Source of the DNA: Blastococcus haudaquaticus
GTDB lineage: Bacteria; Actinomycetota; Actinomycetes; Mycobacteriales; Geodermatophilaceae
Reading direction: 5' to 3'
DNA length: 64,000 nt
NCBI RefSeq assembly: GCF_900230285.1
Contig: NZ_OCNK01000001.1
Span: 558,001-622,000, forward strand
Shown here: piece after piece, positions 27,102 through 36,013 of the stretch
Position numbering within the stretch: the first letter of the stretch is position 1
Layout: every line of letters begins with the position of its first letter
Made by a program: the position numbers and the translations under genes
The notes under the pieces: model-generated
What the model saw: the letters and a program-made list of their open reading frames with translations, nothing else
What the model was told of the DNA's origin: nothing
The model's database searches: none

Positions 27102-28348
27102 TCCGACGCCCCCGTGATCGCCGGCAGACCGATCGGGTTGGGCAGCGGGCCGCCGCCCCCGCCTCCCCCGGCGAGCGCCTCACGGAGCTCCTCGTAGTCC
27201 GGTCGGCCGTTGCCGTTCAGGTCGTCCAGGGTGCCGTCGGCGTCGGCGTCCCCGGAAAGCAGTCGGGCGCAGACGGCCTCGGTGGTCGTCTGCAGCGGCT
27301 GCAGCACGCCGTTCACGACCTCCCCCGCCACGGGCAGGTCCTCGATCCGGACCCGGCCCAGCTGGAACAGCGCCCCGCAGACCAGCACCTCCGCGTTCAC
27401 GGCCCCGAGCCCGTTGTCGCGAGTGTCGAGCGTGCCGTAGTCGGGGTTGTAGGCGTGTGCCAGGTTGCCCAGCGCCGCCGGGGCGACGTCCATGATCTCG
27501 GCGAGCGCGTCGCGCTGCTGCACCAGGGAGAGGGTGACGTCGGCGAGCCGGTTCACGTTGGTCGACAGCAGCGTCCGGTTGTCGCGGATGAAGCCGGCGA
27601 CGTCGGCGAGGGACTGCGAGAGCAGCCGCACGGCAGCCGCCAGGTCCTCCCGCTCGTCGGCGAGCAGCTCGGAGACCGCCGCCATGTTCTGGTTGAACTG
27701 GCCCACCTGCGCGTCGACCGTCGCCAGCGCCGTGGTGAAGGTCTGCAGGTTGTCCAGGGAGGAGAAGAGGTCGTCCCGGTTGGTGGCCAGCGTCTCCACG
27801 GCCTGCGAGAAGCCGGTGAGGGTCCGGTTCAGCGCCTCGCCGTTGCCGTCGAGGTTGGCCGCGCCGACGTCCACGAGGTCCGACAGCGCACCGTTCTCGT
27901 TGGCGCCGTCGGGGCCCAGTGCCGCGGACAGCTCGTCGAGCGCGCCGTACACCTGGTCGAGCTCGACCGGCGTCGCGGTCCGGTCCATCGGGATCTCGGC
28001 GCCGTCCTCCATGGCGGGGCCGCCGTCGTACGGCGGGGAGAACTGCACGTAGCGGTCGGAGACCAGCGACGGGGCCAGGACGACGGCCTGCGCATCGGCC
28101 GGGATGTCGTAGTCGTCGTCGATGACCATGTCGACGCGCACCCGGTCGCCCAGCGCGGTGATGTCGGTGATGTCGCCGACGTCGATGCCCAGGATGCTGA
28201 CCCCGGACCCGGGGTAGAGCCCGACGGTCTGCGCGAAGTACGCCGTGACGCGGTACTGGCCGGCCGGTCGGAGCACCGTCCAGCCCACCGCGGCCAGCAG
28301 CACGAACGCGGCGGCGAGGGCGACGCCACGCTGCAGGGAGCCGCTCAT
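27098..28348 (-). CDS. mceD: Mce family protein, MceD position, with EF-hand-like tail
   Basis: This 416-residue protein has an N-terminal anchor (LQRGVALAAAFVLLAAVGW), an MCE domain (VTAYFAQTVGLYPGSGVSIL) and a long helical region. Close to the C-terminus it carries SGDADADGTLDDLNGNGRPD followed by YEELREAL. This is a DxDxDG/NGNGxxD calcium-binding pattern like that of EF-hands, dockerins or thrombospondin type 3 repeats, which I do not know from standard Mce proteins. ATG at 28348 overlaps the mceC stop by four bases. Confidence 0.88.
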   Translation of the reverse strand: MSGSLQRGVALAAAFVLLAAVGWTVLRPAGQYRVTAYFAQTVGLYPGSGVSILGIDVGDITDITALGDRVRVDMVIDDDYDIPADAQAVVLAPSLVSDRYVQFSPPYDGGPAMEDGAEIPMDRTATPVELDQVYGALDELSAALGPDGANENGALSDLVDVGAANLDGNGEALNRTLTGFSQAVETLATNRDDLFSSLDNLQTFTTALATVDAQVGQFNQNMAAVSELLADEREDLAAAVRLLSQSLADVAGFIRDNRTLLSTNVNRLADVTLSLVQQRDALAEIMDVAPAALGNLAHAYNPDYGTLDTRDNGLGAVNAEVLVCGALFQLGRVRIEDLPVAGEVVNGVLQPLQTTTEAVCARLLSGDADADGTLDDLNGNGRPDYEELREALAGGGGGGGPLPNPIGLPAITGASE

Positions 28349-29376
28349 CCTGTCTCCTCCGAGCAGCCGACGGGCAGGGGTGACTGCGAGACGCTGCCGC
28401 AGACCACGGAGCCGAGCGCCGAGGGCAACAGGTCGTTGACGAAGCTGTCGAACCATCGGCCGTTGCCGAGGGTGTTGGCGAACACGCGCACGAACGGCGC
28501 GAAGTTGTTCACCGTCTCGGCGAGGGCCGCCCGGTTCCGGCTGAGGATGTCGGTCACCGTGGACAACTGCTGCAGCGTGGGCGTCAGCGCCTCGCGGTTG
28601 TCCGCCACCAGGCCGGAGAGCTGGGTGGCCAGCTCCTGCACGTTGGTGAGGATCGAGTCGATCAGCGCCCGCCGCTCCTGCACCTCGGTGAGCAAGGTGT
28701 TGGAGTCGAGGATGAGCTCCGTGAACTCGCCGTTGCGGTCGGCGAGCACCTGCGTCACCTGCCGCGTGGCCGACAGCAGCTGCTGGAGCTGCTGGTCGCG
28801 CGAGGCGATCGTGTCCGAGAGCCGGGCCAGCCCCTGCAGGGAGGTCCGCACCTCGTCCGGGGTCTCGGCGAAGGTGTCCGCCAGCACCTCGAAGGAGCTG
28901 GCGAGCTGGGCCGTGTCGAGCTCCTCCACCGTGGTCGACAGGTCGGCGAAGGCCTCGACGACGTCGTAGGGGGACGCCGTCCGTTCCAGCGGGATCGGCT
29001 GCTCGGGGTCCAGCTCACCGGAGCCGCGGGGCACGAGCGCCAGGTACTTGGCACCCAGGACGGTCTCGATCTTGATGGCCGCCTCGGAGCGGTCACCGAC
29101 GAAGGCGTCCCGGACCCGGAACTCGACCAGGACCGCCCCGTCCTCCAGCGCCAGGCTCTCGACCTTCCCGACCTTCACCCCCGCGACCCGGACGACGTCG
29201 TCGGGCTTGAGGCCGGCGGCTTCGGAGAACTGCGCCTTGTAGACCGTGCCGCCACCGATGAGCGGCAGCGACTGCGCGTTGAAGGCGAGGAAGACCAGCG
29301 TCGCGATGACGCTCAGGCTGATCGCGCCGATCGTCACCGGGTTGCGCTGCCGGAAGGGCTTGGATTCGCGTGCCAT
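28345..29376 (-). CDS. mceC: Mce family protein, MceC position
   Basis: This 343-residue protein starts MARESKPFRQRNPVTIGAIS with a membrane anchor (TIGAISLSVIATLVFLAF). The MCE domain holds YKAQFSEAAGLKPDDVVRVA and VLGAKYLALVPRG, followed by helical repeats. The ATG at 29376 shares one base with the mceB stop (TGATG). The open frame runs further upstream into mceB, but the anchor and spacing support this start. Confidence 0.88.
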   Translation of the reverse strand: MARESKPFRQRNPVTIGAISLSVIATLVFLAFNAQSLPLIGGGTVYKAQFSEAAGLKPDDVVRVAGVKVGKVESLALEDGAVLVEFRVRDAFVGDRSEAAIKIETVLGAKYLALVPRGSGELDPEQPIPLERTASPYDVVEAFADLSTTVEELDTAQLASSFEVLADTFAETPDEVRTSLQGLARLSDTIASRDQQLQQLLSATRQVTQVLADRNGEFTELILDSNTLLTEVQERRALIDSILTNVQELATQLSGLVADNREALTPTLQQLSTVTDILSRNRAALAETVNNFAPFVRVFANTLGNGRWFDSFVNDLLPSALGSVVCGSVSQSPLPVGCSEETG

Positions 29377-30437
29377 CAGCTGCAGCCCTCCGCTCCGCTG
29401 TCGAACCGGAACTGCTGGCCGGTCTCCGTGCCCCCGGTGAGCGGTGTGGCGGGGAGCGTGACCGTGCCGCCGGCGGAGCACAGGAAGAAGTTGAACCAGC
29501 TGCCGTTGATCGCCGTCCGCGTGATCAGGTCGATCTTGACCGGCGAGAGCTGCAGGAACTCCTCCACCACGTCGCCGTCCTCGGCGAGGTTCGTCGAGAG
29601 GTCGCCCAGCGCCTGGATGTCGGCCGCGAGCGGCGCCCGCGCGTCCGCCAGGAAGTCGCTGGTCGCCACCGCGAGGGTGTCGATCGTCTGCAGCGAGTCG
29701 AAGATGGCCTCCCGGTCACCGGCCAGGCCGGTGACGAACTGCTGCAGGCTGACCACGAGGTCCGACAGCTGCTGGTCGCGCTCGGCGACCGTGCTCATCA
29801 CCGTCGTCAGGTTGTCGATCATGCTGCCGATGACGGCGTCCTTGTCCGCCAGCGAGTCGCTCAGCGAGGCGACGTGGGACAGCAGGCTCTCCACGGTTCC
29901 GCCCTCGCCCTGGAACACCTGGATGATCTCGAAGGACAGCCGGTTCATGTCGGCCGGCGACAACGCCTGCAGCAGCGGCCGGAAGCCCCCGAAGAGCGTG
30001 GTCAGGTCCAGCGCGGGCGTCGTCCGGGACAGCGGGATGGTCGCGCCCTCGTCGAGGGTCTCCCCCGACGAGCCCTCGCTGTCGGTGAGGGCGATGTAGC
30101 GCTGTCCCACCAGGTTCCGGTAGCGGATGGTCGCCTCGACCGCGGCGGGCAGCGGGACGTCGCTGGACACCTCGAGCTCGACCTCGGCCACCGGCCGGTC
30201 GGTGCCCTCGGCCAGGCCGATGGCGGTGACCTGGCCGACGCGGACACCGGAGATGCGCACCTCGTCGCCCTCGACCAGGCCGGCGACGTCGGTGAACTCC
30301 GCCCGGTAGGCCAACTGCTCGCCGTAGCCCGCGTTGGTGATGGTGCTGATCAGCACGTAGCTGGCCAGGATCGTCACCAGCGCGAAGACGATCAGCTTGA
30401 CCAGCGGGGCGACCATCCCCCGCATCTTCTCCTTCAT
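29376..30437 (-). CDS. mceB: Mce family protein, MceB position
   Basis: This 353-residue protein begins MKEKMRGMVAPLVKLIVFAL, with the anchor helix VKLIVFALVTILASYVLI. The MCE domain has YRAEFTDVAGLVEGDEVRIS and RNLVGQRYIALTDSEG, then a long helical region ending in a small domain with two cysteines. ATG at 30437 overlaps the mceA stop (30434) by four bases. Confidence 0.88.
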   Translation of the reverse strand: MKEKMRGMVAPLVKLIVFALVTILASYVLISTITNAGYGEQLAYRAEFTDVAGLVEGDEVRISGVRVGQVTAIGLAEGTDRPVAEVELEVSSDVPLPAAVEATIRYRNLVGQRYIALTDSEGSSGETLDEGATIPLSRTTPALDLTTLFGGFRPLLQALSPADMNRLSFEIIQVFQGEGGTVESLLSHVASLSDSLADKDAVIGSMIDNLTTVMSTVAERDQQLSDLVVSLQQFVTGLAGDREAIFDSLQTIDTLAVATSDFLADARAPLAADIQALGDLSTNLAEDGDVVEEFLQLSPVKIDLITRTAINGSWFNFFLCSAGGTVTLPATPLTGGTETGQQFRFDSGAEGCS

Positions 30438-31801
30438 CGCAGCATCACCTGCGTCCCCCGCAGGAGCGGCGTCAGCGTCGACGCCGCCAGGTCCGACACC
30501 TGTGCCGGCTCGCGGCCGGTCTGGTAACCGAGGATGTTGCGCACGAAGTCCAGTTCCGCTGTCGATCCGGGCAGGTTGAAGGGCAGCGACTGCCCGGCCG
30601 ACGGGTTGGGGTCACCGGCGCCCGGCGGGAGGTCGTTCGGTCCGCTGCCACCCAGGCACACCGGGTTGCCGGTGGAGGGGTTGTCCACGGAGTCGACCCC
30701 GTCGGCCGGCGGGGCCGGGCAGTAGTACTCCCCGGCCTGCGCCGCGGCCATCAGCCCGTCGATGTCGGCCAGACCCTGGCAGTCGGGCCCGGACTGGTCG
30801 AGGTACTCCGGCTGGTCGCCCGGTACGTACGGGTTCCGCGGCGGGAAGCTCACCACGATGTTCAGGTTCAGCGCGGGGTCGCCGTCGCCCCCGAAGGACT
30901 CCGTGGTCAGCGGTGCCGCCCGGGTGAGTCCCTCGAGGATGCAGGGGTAGCTGGGCGAGTACTTCGCGAAGACGCCGAGCACCGGACGCGACGACGCGGC
31001 CATCGAGATGATGTTCTGCTCGTTGACCTCGAGGAATCCGGCCGTCGTCGCTGCCGAGCTGTCGCCGACGGTGAAGGTCCGGCGCAGCTGCTCCTGCTGG
31101 TCGACGATGGTCGTGTTGGTGATCGCCAGGTTGTCCAGGACGGCCAGCAGGTCGTCGGCGGCCGAGTCGTAGGTGTCGGCGAAGTCGGCCAGCAGGGTGA
31201 TGTCCTCCTGCAGCTCCGGCAGCACGGTGTTGATCTCCCCGAAGTAGCGGCCGGTCGTCGCCAGGTTGGCGCCGAGGTCGTCGCCGCTCCCCCGTAGGGC
31301 GTCGGCGACCGCACCCAGGGTGAAGCTGAGATCCTGCGGCTGCACGGCCTGCAGCAGCGGCAGCATGTCGTCGATCACGCGCTGCAGCTCGATGGCGTTC
31401 TCGCTGCGGTCCTCCCCGATGACGTCGCCGTCGGCCAGGCGCTCCTGGCTCGGCCGCTCGGGCAGCTCGAGGGAGACGTACCGCTCGCCGAACAGCGTCT
31501 TGGGCAGCAGGCGCGCGTTGACGTCCGCCGGGATCTGGTCGAGGTACTCGGGGTTGATCGCCAGCTCGATCGTGGCGCCCTCGGCGCTGGCCTCCACCTC
31601 GCGGACGTCACCGACGATCACCCCGCGCACCTTGACGTCGGAGGCCTCCTGCAGCTGGTTGCCCGCCGTGTCGGTCTCGAGCGTCACGCGGGCGACGTCG
31701 GTGAACGCCTTGTTGTACTGCGCCACCGCCGCCGCGAGGAGGAGGAGCAGGACGACCAGGAACGCCAGGCCCTGGATCCGGATCCGGATCTTCTTGCTCA
31801 C
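30434..31801 (-). CDS. mceA: Mce family protein, MceA position
   Basis: This 455-residue protein is the first and longest mce gene. Anchor GLAFLVVLLLLLAAAVAQY, MCE domain VARVTLETDTAGNQLQEASD through TLFGERYVSLELPERP, helical region, and a C-terminal Pro/Gly-rich domain with several cysteines (CILEGLTRA, PDCQGLADI, YYCPAPPADG) typical of MceA. ATG at 31801, seven bases after yrbEB. Confidence 0.9.
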   Translation of the reverse strand: MSKKIRIRIQGLAFLVVLLLLLAAAVAQYNKAFTDVARVTLETDTAGNQLQEASDVKVRGVIVGDVREVEASAEGATIELAINPEYLDQIPADVNARLLPKTLFGERYVSLELPERPSQERLADGDVIGEDRSENAIELQRVIDDMLPLLQAVQPQDLSFTLGAVADALRGSGDDLGANLATTGRYFGEINTVLPELQEDITLLADFADTYDSAADDLLAVLDNLAITNTTIVDQQEQLRRTFTVGDSSAATTAGFLEVNEQNIISMAASSRPVLGVFAKYSPSYPCILEGLTRAAPLTTESFGGDGDPALNLNIVVSFPPRNPYVPGDQPEYLDQSGPDCQGLADIDGLMAAAQAGEYYCPAPPADGVDSVDNPSTGNPVCLGGSGPNDLPPGAGDPNPSAGQSLPFNLPGSTAELDFVRNILGYQTGREPAQVSDLAASTLTPLLRGTQVMLR

Positions 31802-31808
31802 GCCGCGC

Positions 31809-32675
31809 TCACCCCGCGATCCGGACTGTGGTGGTCGAGCCCCAGATGGCCAGGGACAGGAACAGGTCGATGATGTTCACCGCGACGATCGAGAAGCGCA
31901 CCGCGCGGCCGACCGCCAGGCCCACGCCCGCCGGCCCGCCGCTGGCGCGGTAGCCGTAGTAGCAGTGGGTCAGGATGATCACGACGGCGAAGACGAGCAC
32001 CTTGAGGAACGACCACAGCACGTCCTGCGGAGGCAGGAACAGGTTGAAGTAGTGGTCGTAGGTACCCGTCGACTGGCCGTAGGCCTGCGTGGCGATCAGC
32101 CGGGTGGCGAAGTAACTGGTCAGCAGCCCCAGCACGTACAGCGGGATGACGGCGATGAAGCCGGCGACGATGCGGGTCGTCACCAGGAACGGCAGCGACG
32201 GCACGCCCATGACCTCGAGGGCGTCGATCTCCTCGTTGATCCGCATCGCGCCGATCTGCGCGGTGAACCCGCAGCCGACGGTGGCCGACAGCGCGAGCCC
32301 GGCCACCAGCGGCGCGATCTCGCGGGTGTTGAAGTACGCGGAGAGGAAGCCGGTGAACGCCGACGTGCCGAGCTGGTCGAGGGCCGCGTACCCCTGCAGC
32401 CCGACCTCGGTGCCGGTGAAGAACGACAGGAACGCGATGACGCCGACGGTGCCGCCGATGACCGCGAGCGCGCCGGTCCCGAAGGTCACCTCGGCCAGGA
32501 GCCGGAACGTCTCCCGCTTGTAGCGCTTGAGGGTGCGCGGGGTCCAGGCCAGGGCCCGGCCGTAGAACCCGAGCTGGTCGCCGAGGTCGTCGAGGGTGTC
32601 CAGCGGCTTCTTGCCGACCCGCTTCAGCTTCCGCAGGCCGACCTTGACCCGGTCACCGGGTGAGAGCAGCGCCAT
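31809..32675 (-). CDS. yrbEB: YrbEB-type ABC permease (MlaE family)
   Basis: This 288-residue multi-pass membrane protein is the second permease of the Mce importer. The family motif is seen as FTAQIGAMRINEEIDALEVM and GVPSLPFLVTTRIVAGFIAV. Another ABC-type contact region lies near FYGRALAWTPRTLKRYKRET. The ATG at 32675 shares one base with the yrbEA stop; a GTG one codon upstream (32678) would give a GTGA overlap. It pairs with YrbEA to form the channel energised by MceG. Confidence 0.9.
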   Translation of the reverse strand: MALLSPGDRVKVGLRKLKRVGKKPLDTLDDLGDQLGFYGRALAWTPRTLKRYKRETFRLLAEVTFGTGALAVIGGTVGVIAFLSFFTGTEVGLQGYAALDQLGTSAFTGFLSAYFNTREIAPLVAGLALSATVGCGFTAQIGAMRINEEIDALEVMGVPSLPFLVTTRIVAGFIAVIPLYVLGLLTSYFATRLIATQAYGQSTGTYDHYFNLFLPPQDVLWSFLKVLVFAVVIILTHCYYGYRASGGPAGVGLAVGRAVRFSIVAVNIIDLFLSLAIWGSTTTVRIAG

Positions 32676-33490
32676 CACTGCCCCTTCGGTGGGACGAGCT
32701 GGAAGTAGATCGCGGTGATCACGAAGTTCACCGCGAACAGCAGCAGGAACGTGATGACGACGGACTGGTTCACCGCGTCACCGACGCCCTTGGGCCCACC
32801 TCCGGCGCGCAACCCCTTGTAGGACGCGACGATGCCGGCGATCAGCCCGAAGATCAGCGCCTTGAGCTCGCCCGACCAGAAGTCCTCGACCTGGGCGAGC
32901 GCGCTGAAGGAGGCCAGGTAGGCCCCTGGTGTGCCGCCCTGGAGGACGACGTTGAAGAAGTAGCCACCGGCGACACCGACGACGCTCACCAGTCCGTTCA
33001 ACAGGACCGCGACCAGCATCGAGGCCAGCACGCGGGGCACCACGAGGCGCTGGATCGGGTCGATGCCCAGCACCTCCATGGCGTCGATCTCGTCGCGGAT
33101 CTTCCGGGCGCCGAGGTCGGCGCAGATGGCCGATCCGCCGGCGCCGGCGATCAGCAGGGCCGTGACGATCGGGCTCGCCTCGCGGAGGACCGCCAGGACG
33201 GATGCGGACCCGGTGAACGACTGCGCGCCCAGCTGCCGGGTGAGCGAACCGAGCTGCAGCGCGATCACCGCGCCGAAGGGGATCGCCACCAGGGCCGTGG
33301 GGATGATCGTGACGCTGGCGACGAACCACGCCTGCTGGAGGAACTCCCGGATCTGGAACGGCCGCTTGGGCAGCGACCGGATGACGTCGAGCGCGAACGC
33401 GAAGAGGTTGCCGCTGGCCGCGAGCGGGCGGGTCGGCGAGAACTTGCCGTCGAGCAGGCCGGGGGCCTTCGGCTTGTCGGTCGCCGTCAC
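32675..33490 (-). CDS. yrbEA: YrbEA-type ABC permease (MlaE family)
   Basis: This 271-residue permease has about five membrane helices and the MlaE signature AICADLGARKIRDEIDAMEV followed by LGIDPIQRLVVPRVLASML. The glutamate-rich EIDAMEVLG loop contacts the ATPase in this family. The ATG at 33490 overlaps the mceG stop by four bases. It lies second in the operon. Confidence 0.92.
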   Translation of the reverse strand: MTATDKPKAPGLLDGKFSPTRPLAASGNLFAFALDVIRSLPKRPFQIREFLQQAWFVASVTIIPTALVAIPFGAVIALQLGSLTRQLGAQSFTGSASVLAVLREASPIVTALLIAGAGGSAICADLGARKIRDEIDAMEVLGIDPIQRLVVPRVLASMLVAVLLNGLVSVVGVAGGYFFNVVLQGGTPGAYLASFSALAQVEDFWSGELKALIFGLIAGIVASYKGLRAGGGPKGVGDAVNQSVVITFLLLFAVNFVITAIYFQLVPPKGQ

Positions 33491-34614
33491 GCCTCACCGC
33501 CCTGCCGCGGCAGCACGGCGGTCGCGGTGGAGCCGGCCTGCGCCTCGGGCGCCCAGTGCCGCCCACCGGCTCCCGTCGTCGGCTCGAACGCACCCGCGTC
33601 CGCCTTCGCGAGGAGGTCGTCCGGCAGCGACTTCCGGATGGCCGCCTGGGTCTCCTCGTCGAACTCGTGCAGCATGCGGGCGACGCGCTCCTGGCGGCGC
33701 TTCTCGGCCTTGCGCTCGGGCAGACCCTCCGTGGGCGTCAGCTGCGGCGGGACGGCGTCCCCACCGGAGGCGCCCTTGGGGCCGACCCCGTTGTGCGAGT
33801 CCCCGCCGCGCGCCTCAAGGGCGGCCATCTCGGCCTCGACCTGGGCGACGTCCTTCTCCTCGCTCATCCCGATCGGGCCCTCGCGCCGGCCGTTGAGGAA
33901 CTGGCGGACGACCGGCTCCTGCGAGGTGAGCAGCTGCTCGCGGGGGCCGAACATCACCAGGTTGCGGCGGAAGAGCAGGCCGAGGTTGTCCGGCACGGTG
34001 CGGGCGGTGCCGATGTCGTGCGTGACGATGAGGAACGTGGCGTCGATCTGGGCGTTGAGGTCGACGATGAGCTGGTTGAGGTAGGCGACGCGGACCGGGT
34101 CGAGACCGGAGTCCGGCTCGTCGAACAGGATGATCTCGGGGTCGAGCACCAGGGCGCGGGCGAGGCCGGCGCGCTTGCGCATGCCTCCGGAGATCTCGCC
34201 GGGGAGCTTCCCCTCGGCGCCCTGGAGGCCGACCATGTCCATCTTCTCGAGGACGATCGACTTGACCTCGGACTCGCTCTTCTTGGTGTGCTCGCGCAGC
34301 GGGAACGCGATGTTGTCGAAGAGGTTCATGGAGCCGAACAGCGCGCCGTCCTGGAACAGGACGCCGAAGAGCTTGCGGATCTCGTAGAGCTGGTGCTCGC
34401 TCGTCCGGACGATGTCGGTGTCCTTGATGACGATCGAGCCCTTCTCGGGCTTGAGCAGGCCGACCAGCGACTTCAGGAACACCGACTTGCCGGTGCCCGA
34501 CGGGCCGAGCAGCACGGAGATCTCCCCGGGCGGCAGGGTCAGGGTGACGTCGCTCCAGATGTTCTGGCTGCCGAACGACTTGGTCAGACCCTCGACCTCA
34601 ACTGCGACGCCCAC
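33487..34614 (-). CDS. mceG: Mce importer ATPase (MceG/Mkl, MlaF-like)
   Basis: This 375-residue ABC ATPase drives the Mce lipid importer. It has Walker A GPSGTGKS (residues 37-44), Q-loop Q88, signature ISGGMRKR (141-148), Walker B IILFDEP (161-167) and H-loop H199. After residue 260 there is a charged C-terminal extension of about 110 residues with ERKAEKRRQERVARMLHEFD, as in actinobacterial Mkl proteins. I start it at the GTG at 34614, which follows GGAGGGG; the open frame continues upstream but without family sequence. It is the first gene of the operon. Confidence 0.92.
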   Translation of the reverse strand: MGVAVEVEGLTKSFGSQNIWSDVTLTLPPGEISVLLGPSGTGKSVFLKSLVGLLKPEKGSIVIKDTDIVRTSEHQLYEIRKLFGVLFQDGALFGSMNLFDNIAFPLREHTKKSESEVKSIVLEKMDMVGLQGAEGKLPGEISGGMRKRAGLARALVLDPEIILFDEPDSGLDPVRVAYLNQLIVDLNAQIDATFLIVTHDIGTARTVPDNLGLLFRRNLVMFGPREQLLTSQEPVVRQFLNGRREGPIGMSEEKDVAQVEAEMAALEARGGDSHNGVGPKGASGGDAVPPQLTPTEGLPERKAEKRRQERVARMLHEFDEETQAAIRKSLPDDLLAKADAGAFEPTTGAGGRHWAPEAQAGSTATAVLPRQGGEA

Positions 34615-34773
34615 GACTGCCTGCCCCTCCGCTCCGGCTGCGTTGCCGGTTCCCCGCCCCGTCGCGATGACGAGCCCCGGCAGTGTCCGATGTCGTGGGC
34701 CCGTCCGCATGTCGGACGCCCACAACCCGCTTCTACTGACGAGTAACGACGTCGCGGGCAACAGGTTACGTGT

Positions 34774-34792
34774 GTCACGCAGTTTGCGTGAC
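34774..34792. promoter_or_regulatory. Palindromic operator-like site upstream of the mce operon
   Basis: GTCACGCA and TGCGTGAC form a perfect 8-base inverted repeat with a 3-base centre. It lies directly upstream of a TAACCT box on the minus strand, where a -35 element would sit, 160 bases before the mceG start. It is shaped like a GntR or TetR family operator; the regulator is not in this window as far as I can see. Confidence 0.5.
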
Positions 34793-34834
34793 CCGGGTCT
34801 CCATCAATCCCCCACTCGGGTCCCGCCCAGGAAC

Positions 34835-34876
34835 GCAGCAGGGGCCGCCCTCCCGGAGGAGGACGGCCCCTGCTGC
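34835..34876 (-). terminator. Strong hairpin terminator downstream of rplL
   Basis: GCAGCAGGGGCCG pairs perfectly with its complement; the stem then continues through CC/GG pairs to a small loop, about 19 bp in all with one mismatch. It lies 86 bases after the rplL stop, beyond the repeat copy, and ends the rplJL transcript before mceG. Confidence 0.8.
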
Positions 34877-34906
34877 CGTGCGGTGGTGCTGGTGACGCGA
34901 TGGAAC

Positions 34907-34958
34907 GGCCCCGTCCCGGGCCCCGCCCTGAGCTAGCGAAGGGTGGGGAGGACGGGGT
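34907..34958 (-). repeat. Dispersed hairpin repeat, copy 2
   Basis: GGCCCCGTCC at 34907 pairs with GGACGGGGT at 34950; the centre is CCGCCCTGAGCTAGCGAAGG. It ends four bases before the rplL stop codon complement, so it is the first structure downstream of rplL. Confidence 0.6.
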
Positions 34959-34961
34959 ACG

Positions 34962-35354
34962 TCACTTGACGGTGACGGTGGCGCCGGCGCCCTCGAGAGA
35001 GGCCTTGGCCTTCTCGGCAGCGTCCTTGGCGACCTTCTCCAGGACCGGCTTCGGTGCGTTGTCGACCAGGTCCTTGGCCTCCTTGAGGCCGAGCGAGGTC
35101 AGGCTGCGCACCTCCTTGATGACCTGGATCTTCTTGTCGCCGGCAGCCTCGAGGATGACGTCGAACTCGTCCTGCTCGGCAGCGGCCTCGTCGCCACCGC
35201 CGCCGCCACCGGCGGCAGGGGCGGCCGCGACGGCCACGGGGGCAGCAGCGGTGACGTCGAACGTCTCCTCGAACTGCTTCACGAAGTCGGACAGCTCGAG
35301 GAGGGTCATCTCCTTGAAAGCGTCGAGCAGGTCGGCGCTGGAAATCTTGGCCAT
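34962..35354 (-). CDS. rplL: 50S ribosomal protein L7/L12 (bL12)
   Basis: This 130-residue stalk protein recruits translational GTPases. The N-terminal dimerisation helix ([20 protein letters not shown]), an Ala/Gly-rich hinge ([15 protein letters not shown]) and the C-terminal factor-binding domain ([20 protein letters not shown], then [11 protein letters not shown]) are complete. It follows rplJ by 17 bases and is ended by two hairpins. Confidence 0.98.
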   Translation of the reverse strand: MAKISSADLLDAFKEMTLLELSDFVKQFEETFDVTAAAPVAVAAAPAAGGGGGGDEAAAEQDEFDVILEAAGDKKIQVIKEVRSLTSLGLKEAKDLVDNAPKPVLEKVAKDAAEKAKASLEGAGATVTVK

Positions 35355-35371
35355 GTCGGTCTCCTTCTGGG

Positions 35372-36013
35372 TCAGTCGTCGCTGGCCGCGTCGGCGGCAG
35401 CGGTGGTGGTCTCGGGGGTGGTGTCAGCAGCAGCGTCGTCCGAGGCGGGGGCCTCGGAGGCCGTGTCGTCGGCAGCGGGAGCCTCGGCAGCCGGTGCGTC
35501 GGCGGCCTTCTTCTCCTGCAGCGCGGCGGCGAGGCGGGCGACCTGCGACAGCGGGGCCTGGAACAGCCCGGCAGCCTTGGTCAGGTTGCCCTTCATGGCG
35601 CCGGCCAGCTTGGCCAGCAGGACCTCACGGGGCTCGACGTCCGCGAGGCGGGTGACCTCGGAGGCGTCGACCGTGCGACCGTCGACCACGCCGCCCTTGA
35701 CGACGAGCAGCGGGTTGGCCTTCGCGAAGTCGCGGATGGCCTTCGCGGCCTCGACCGGGTCGCCCTGGATGAAGGCGATCGCGGTGGGGCCGTTGAGCAA
35801 CGGGGCGAGGTCGGAGAAACCGACCGCGTCCGCCGCCCGCTTCGTCAGGGTGTTCTTGACGACGGCGTAGCTGCTGCCCTCACCGAGGGAACGGCGCAGC
35901 TGGGTCAGCTGCGCCACGGTGAGCCCGCGGTACTCGGTGAGCACGGCCGCACTCGAGTTCTGGAACCGGTCGGTGATCTCGTCGATCACCGCGGCCTTTA
36001 CCTGCGTGGGCAT
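35372..36013 (-). CDS. rplJ: 50S ribosomal protein L10 (uL10) with acidic tail
   Basis: This 213-residue L10 anchors the L12 stalk. It starts [20 protein letters not shown] at 36013 after AGGAGG. The RNA-binding core contains [20 protein letters not shown] and [14 protein letters not shown]. The last 50 residues are an Ala/Asp/Thr/Glu-rich tail longer than in most bacteria. L10-L12 commonly represses its own leader, and a strong hairpin lies in the leader at 36089-36114. Confidence 0.97.
   Translation of the reverse strand: MPTQVKAAVIDEITDRFQNSSAAVLTEYRGLTVAQLTQLRRSLGEGSSYAVVKNTLTKRAADAVGFSDLAPLLNGPTAIAFIQGDPVEAAKAIRDFAKANPLLVVKGGVVDGRTVDASEVTRLADVEPREVLLAKLAGAMKGNLTKAAGLFQAPLSQVARLAAALQEKKAADAPAAEAPAADDTASEAPASDDAAADTTPETTTAAADAASDD

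Larger units (their letters stand above)
34615..34961. other. 347-base region between rplL and mceG
   Basis: This region carries the rplJL terminators (34835-34876 and the repeat at 34907-34958) and the mceG promoter side. The latter includes a possible -10 TAACCT (34768-34763) and a palindrome at 34774-34792. No gene is present. Confidence 0.6.

Noticed and set aside
34756-34772. KstR box at the mce promoter
   Set aside because: Only the AAC-NN-GTT core is present; the outer T and A of TNNAACNNGTTNNA are not, so an octamer match of this kind is expected by chance.
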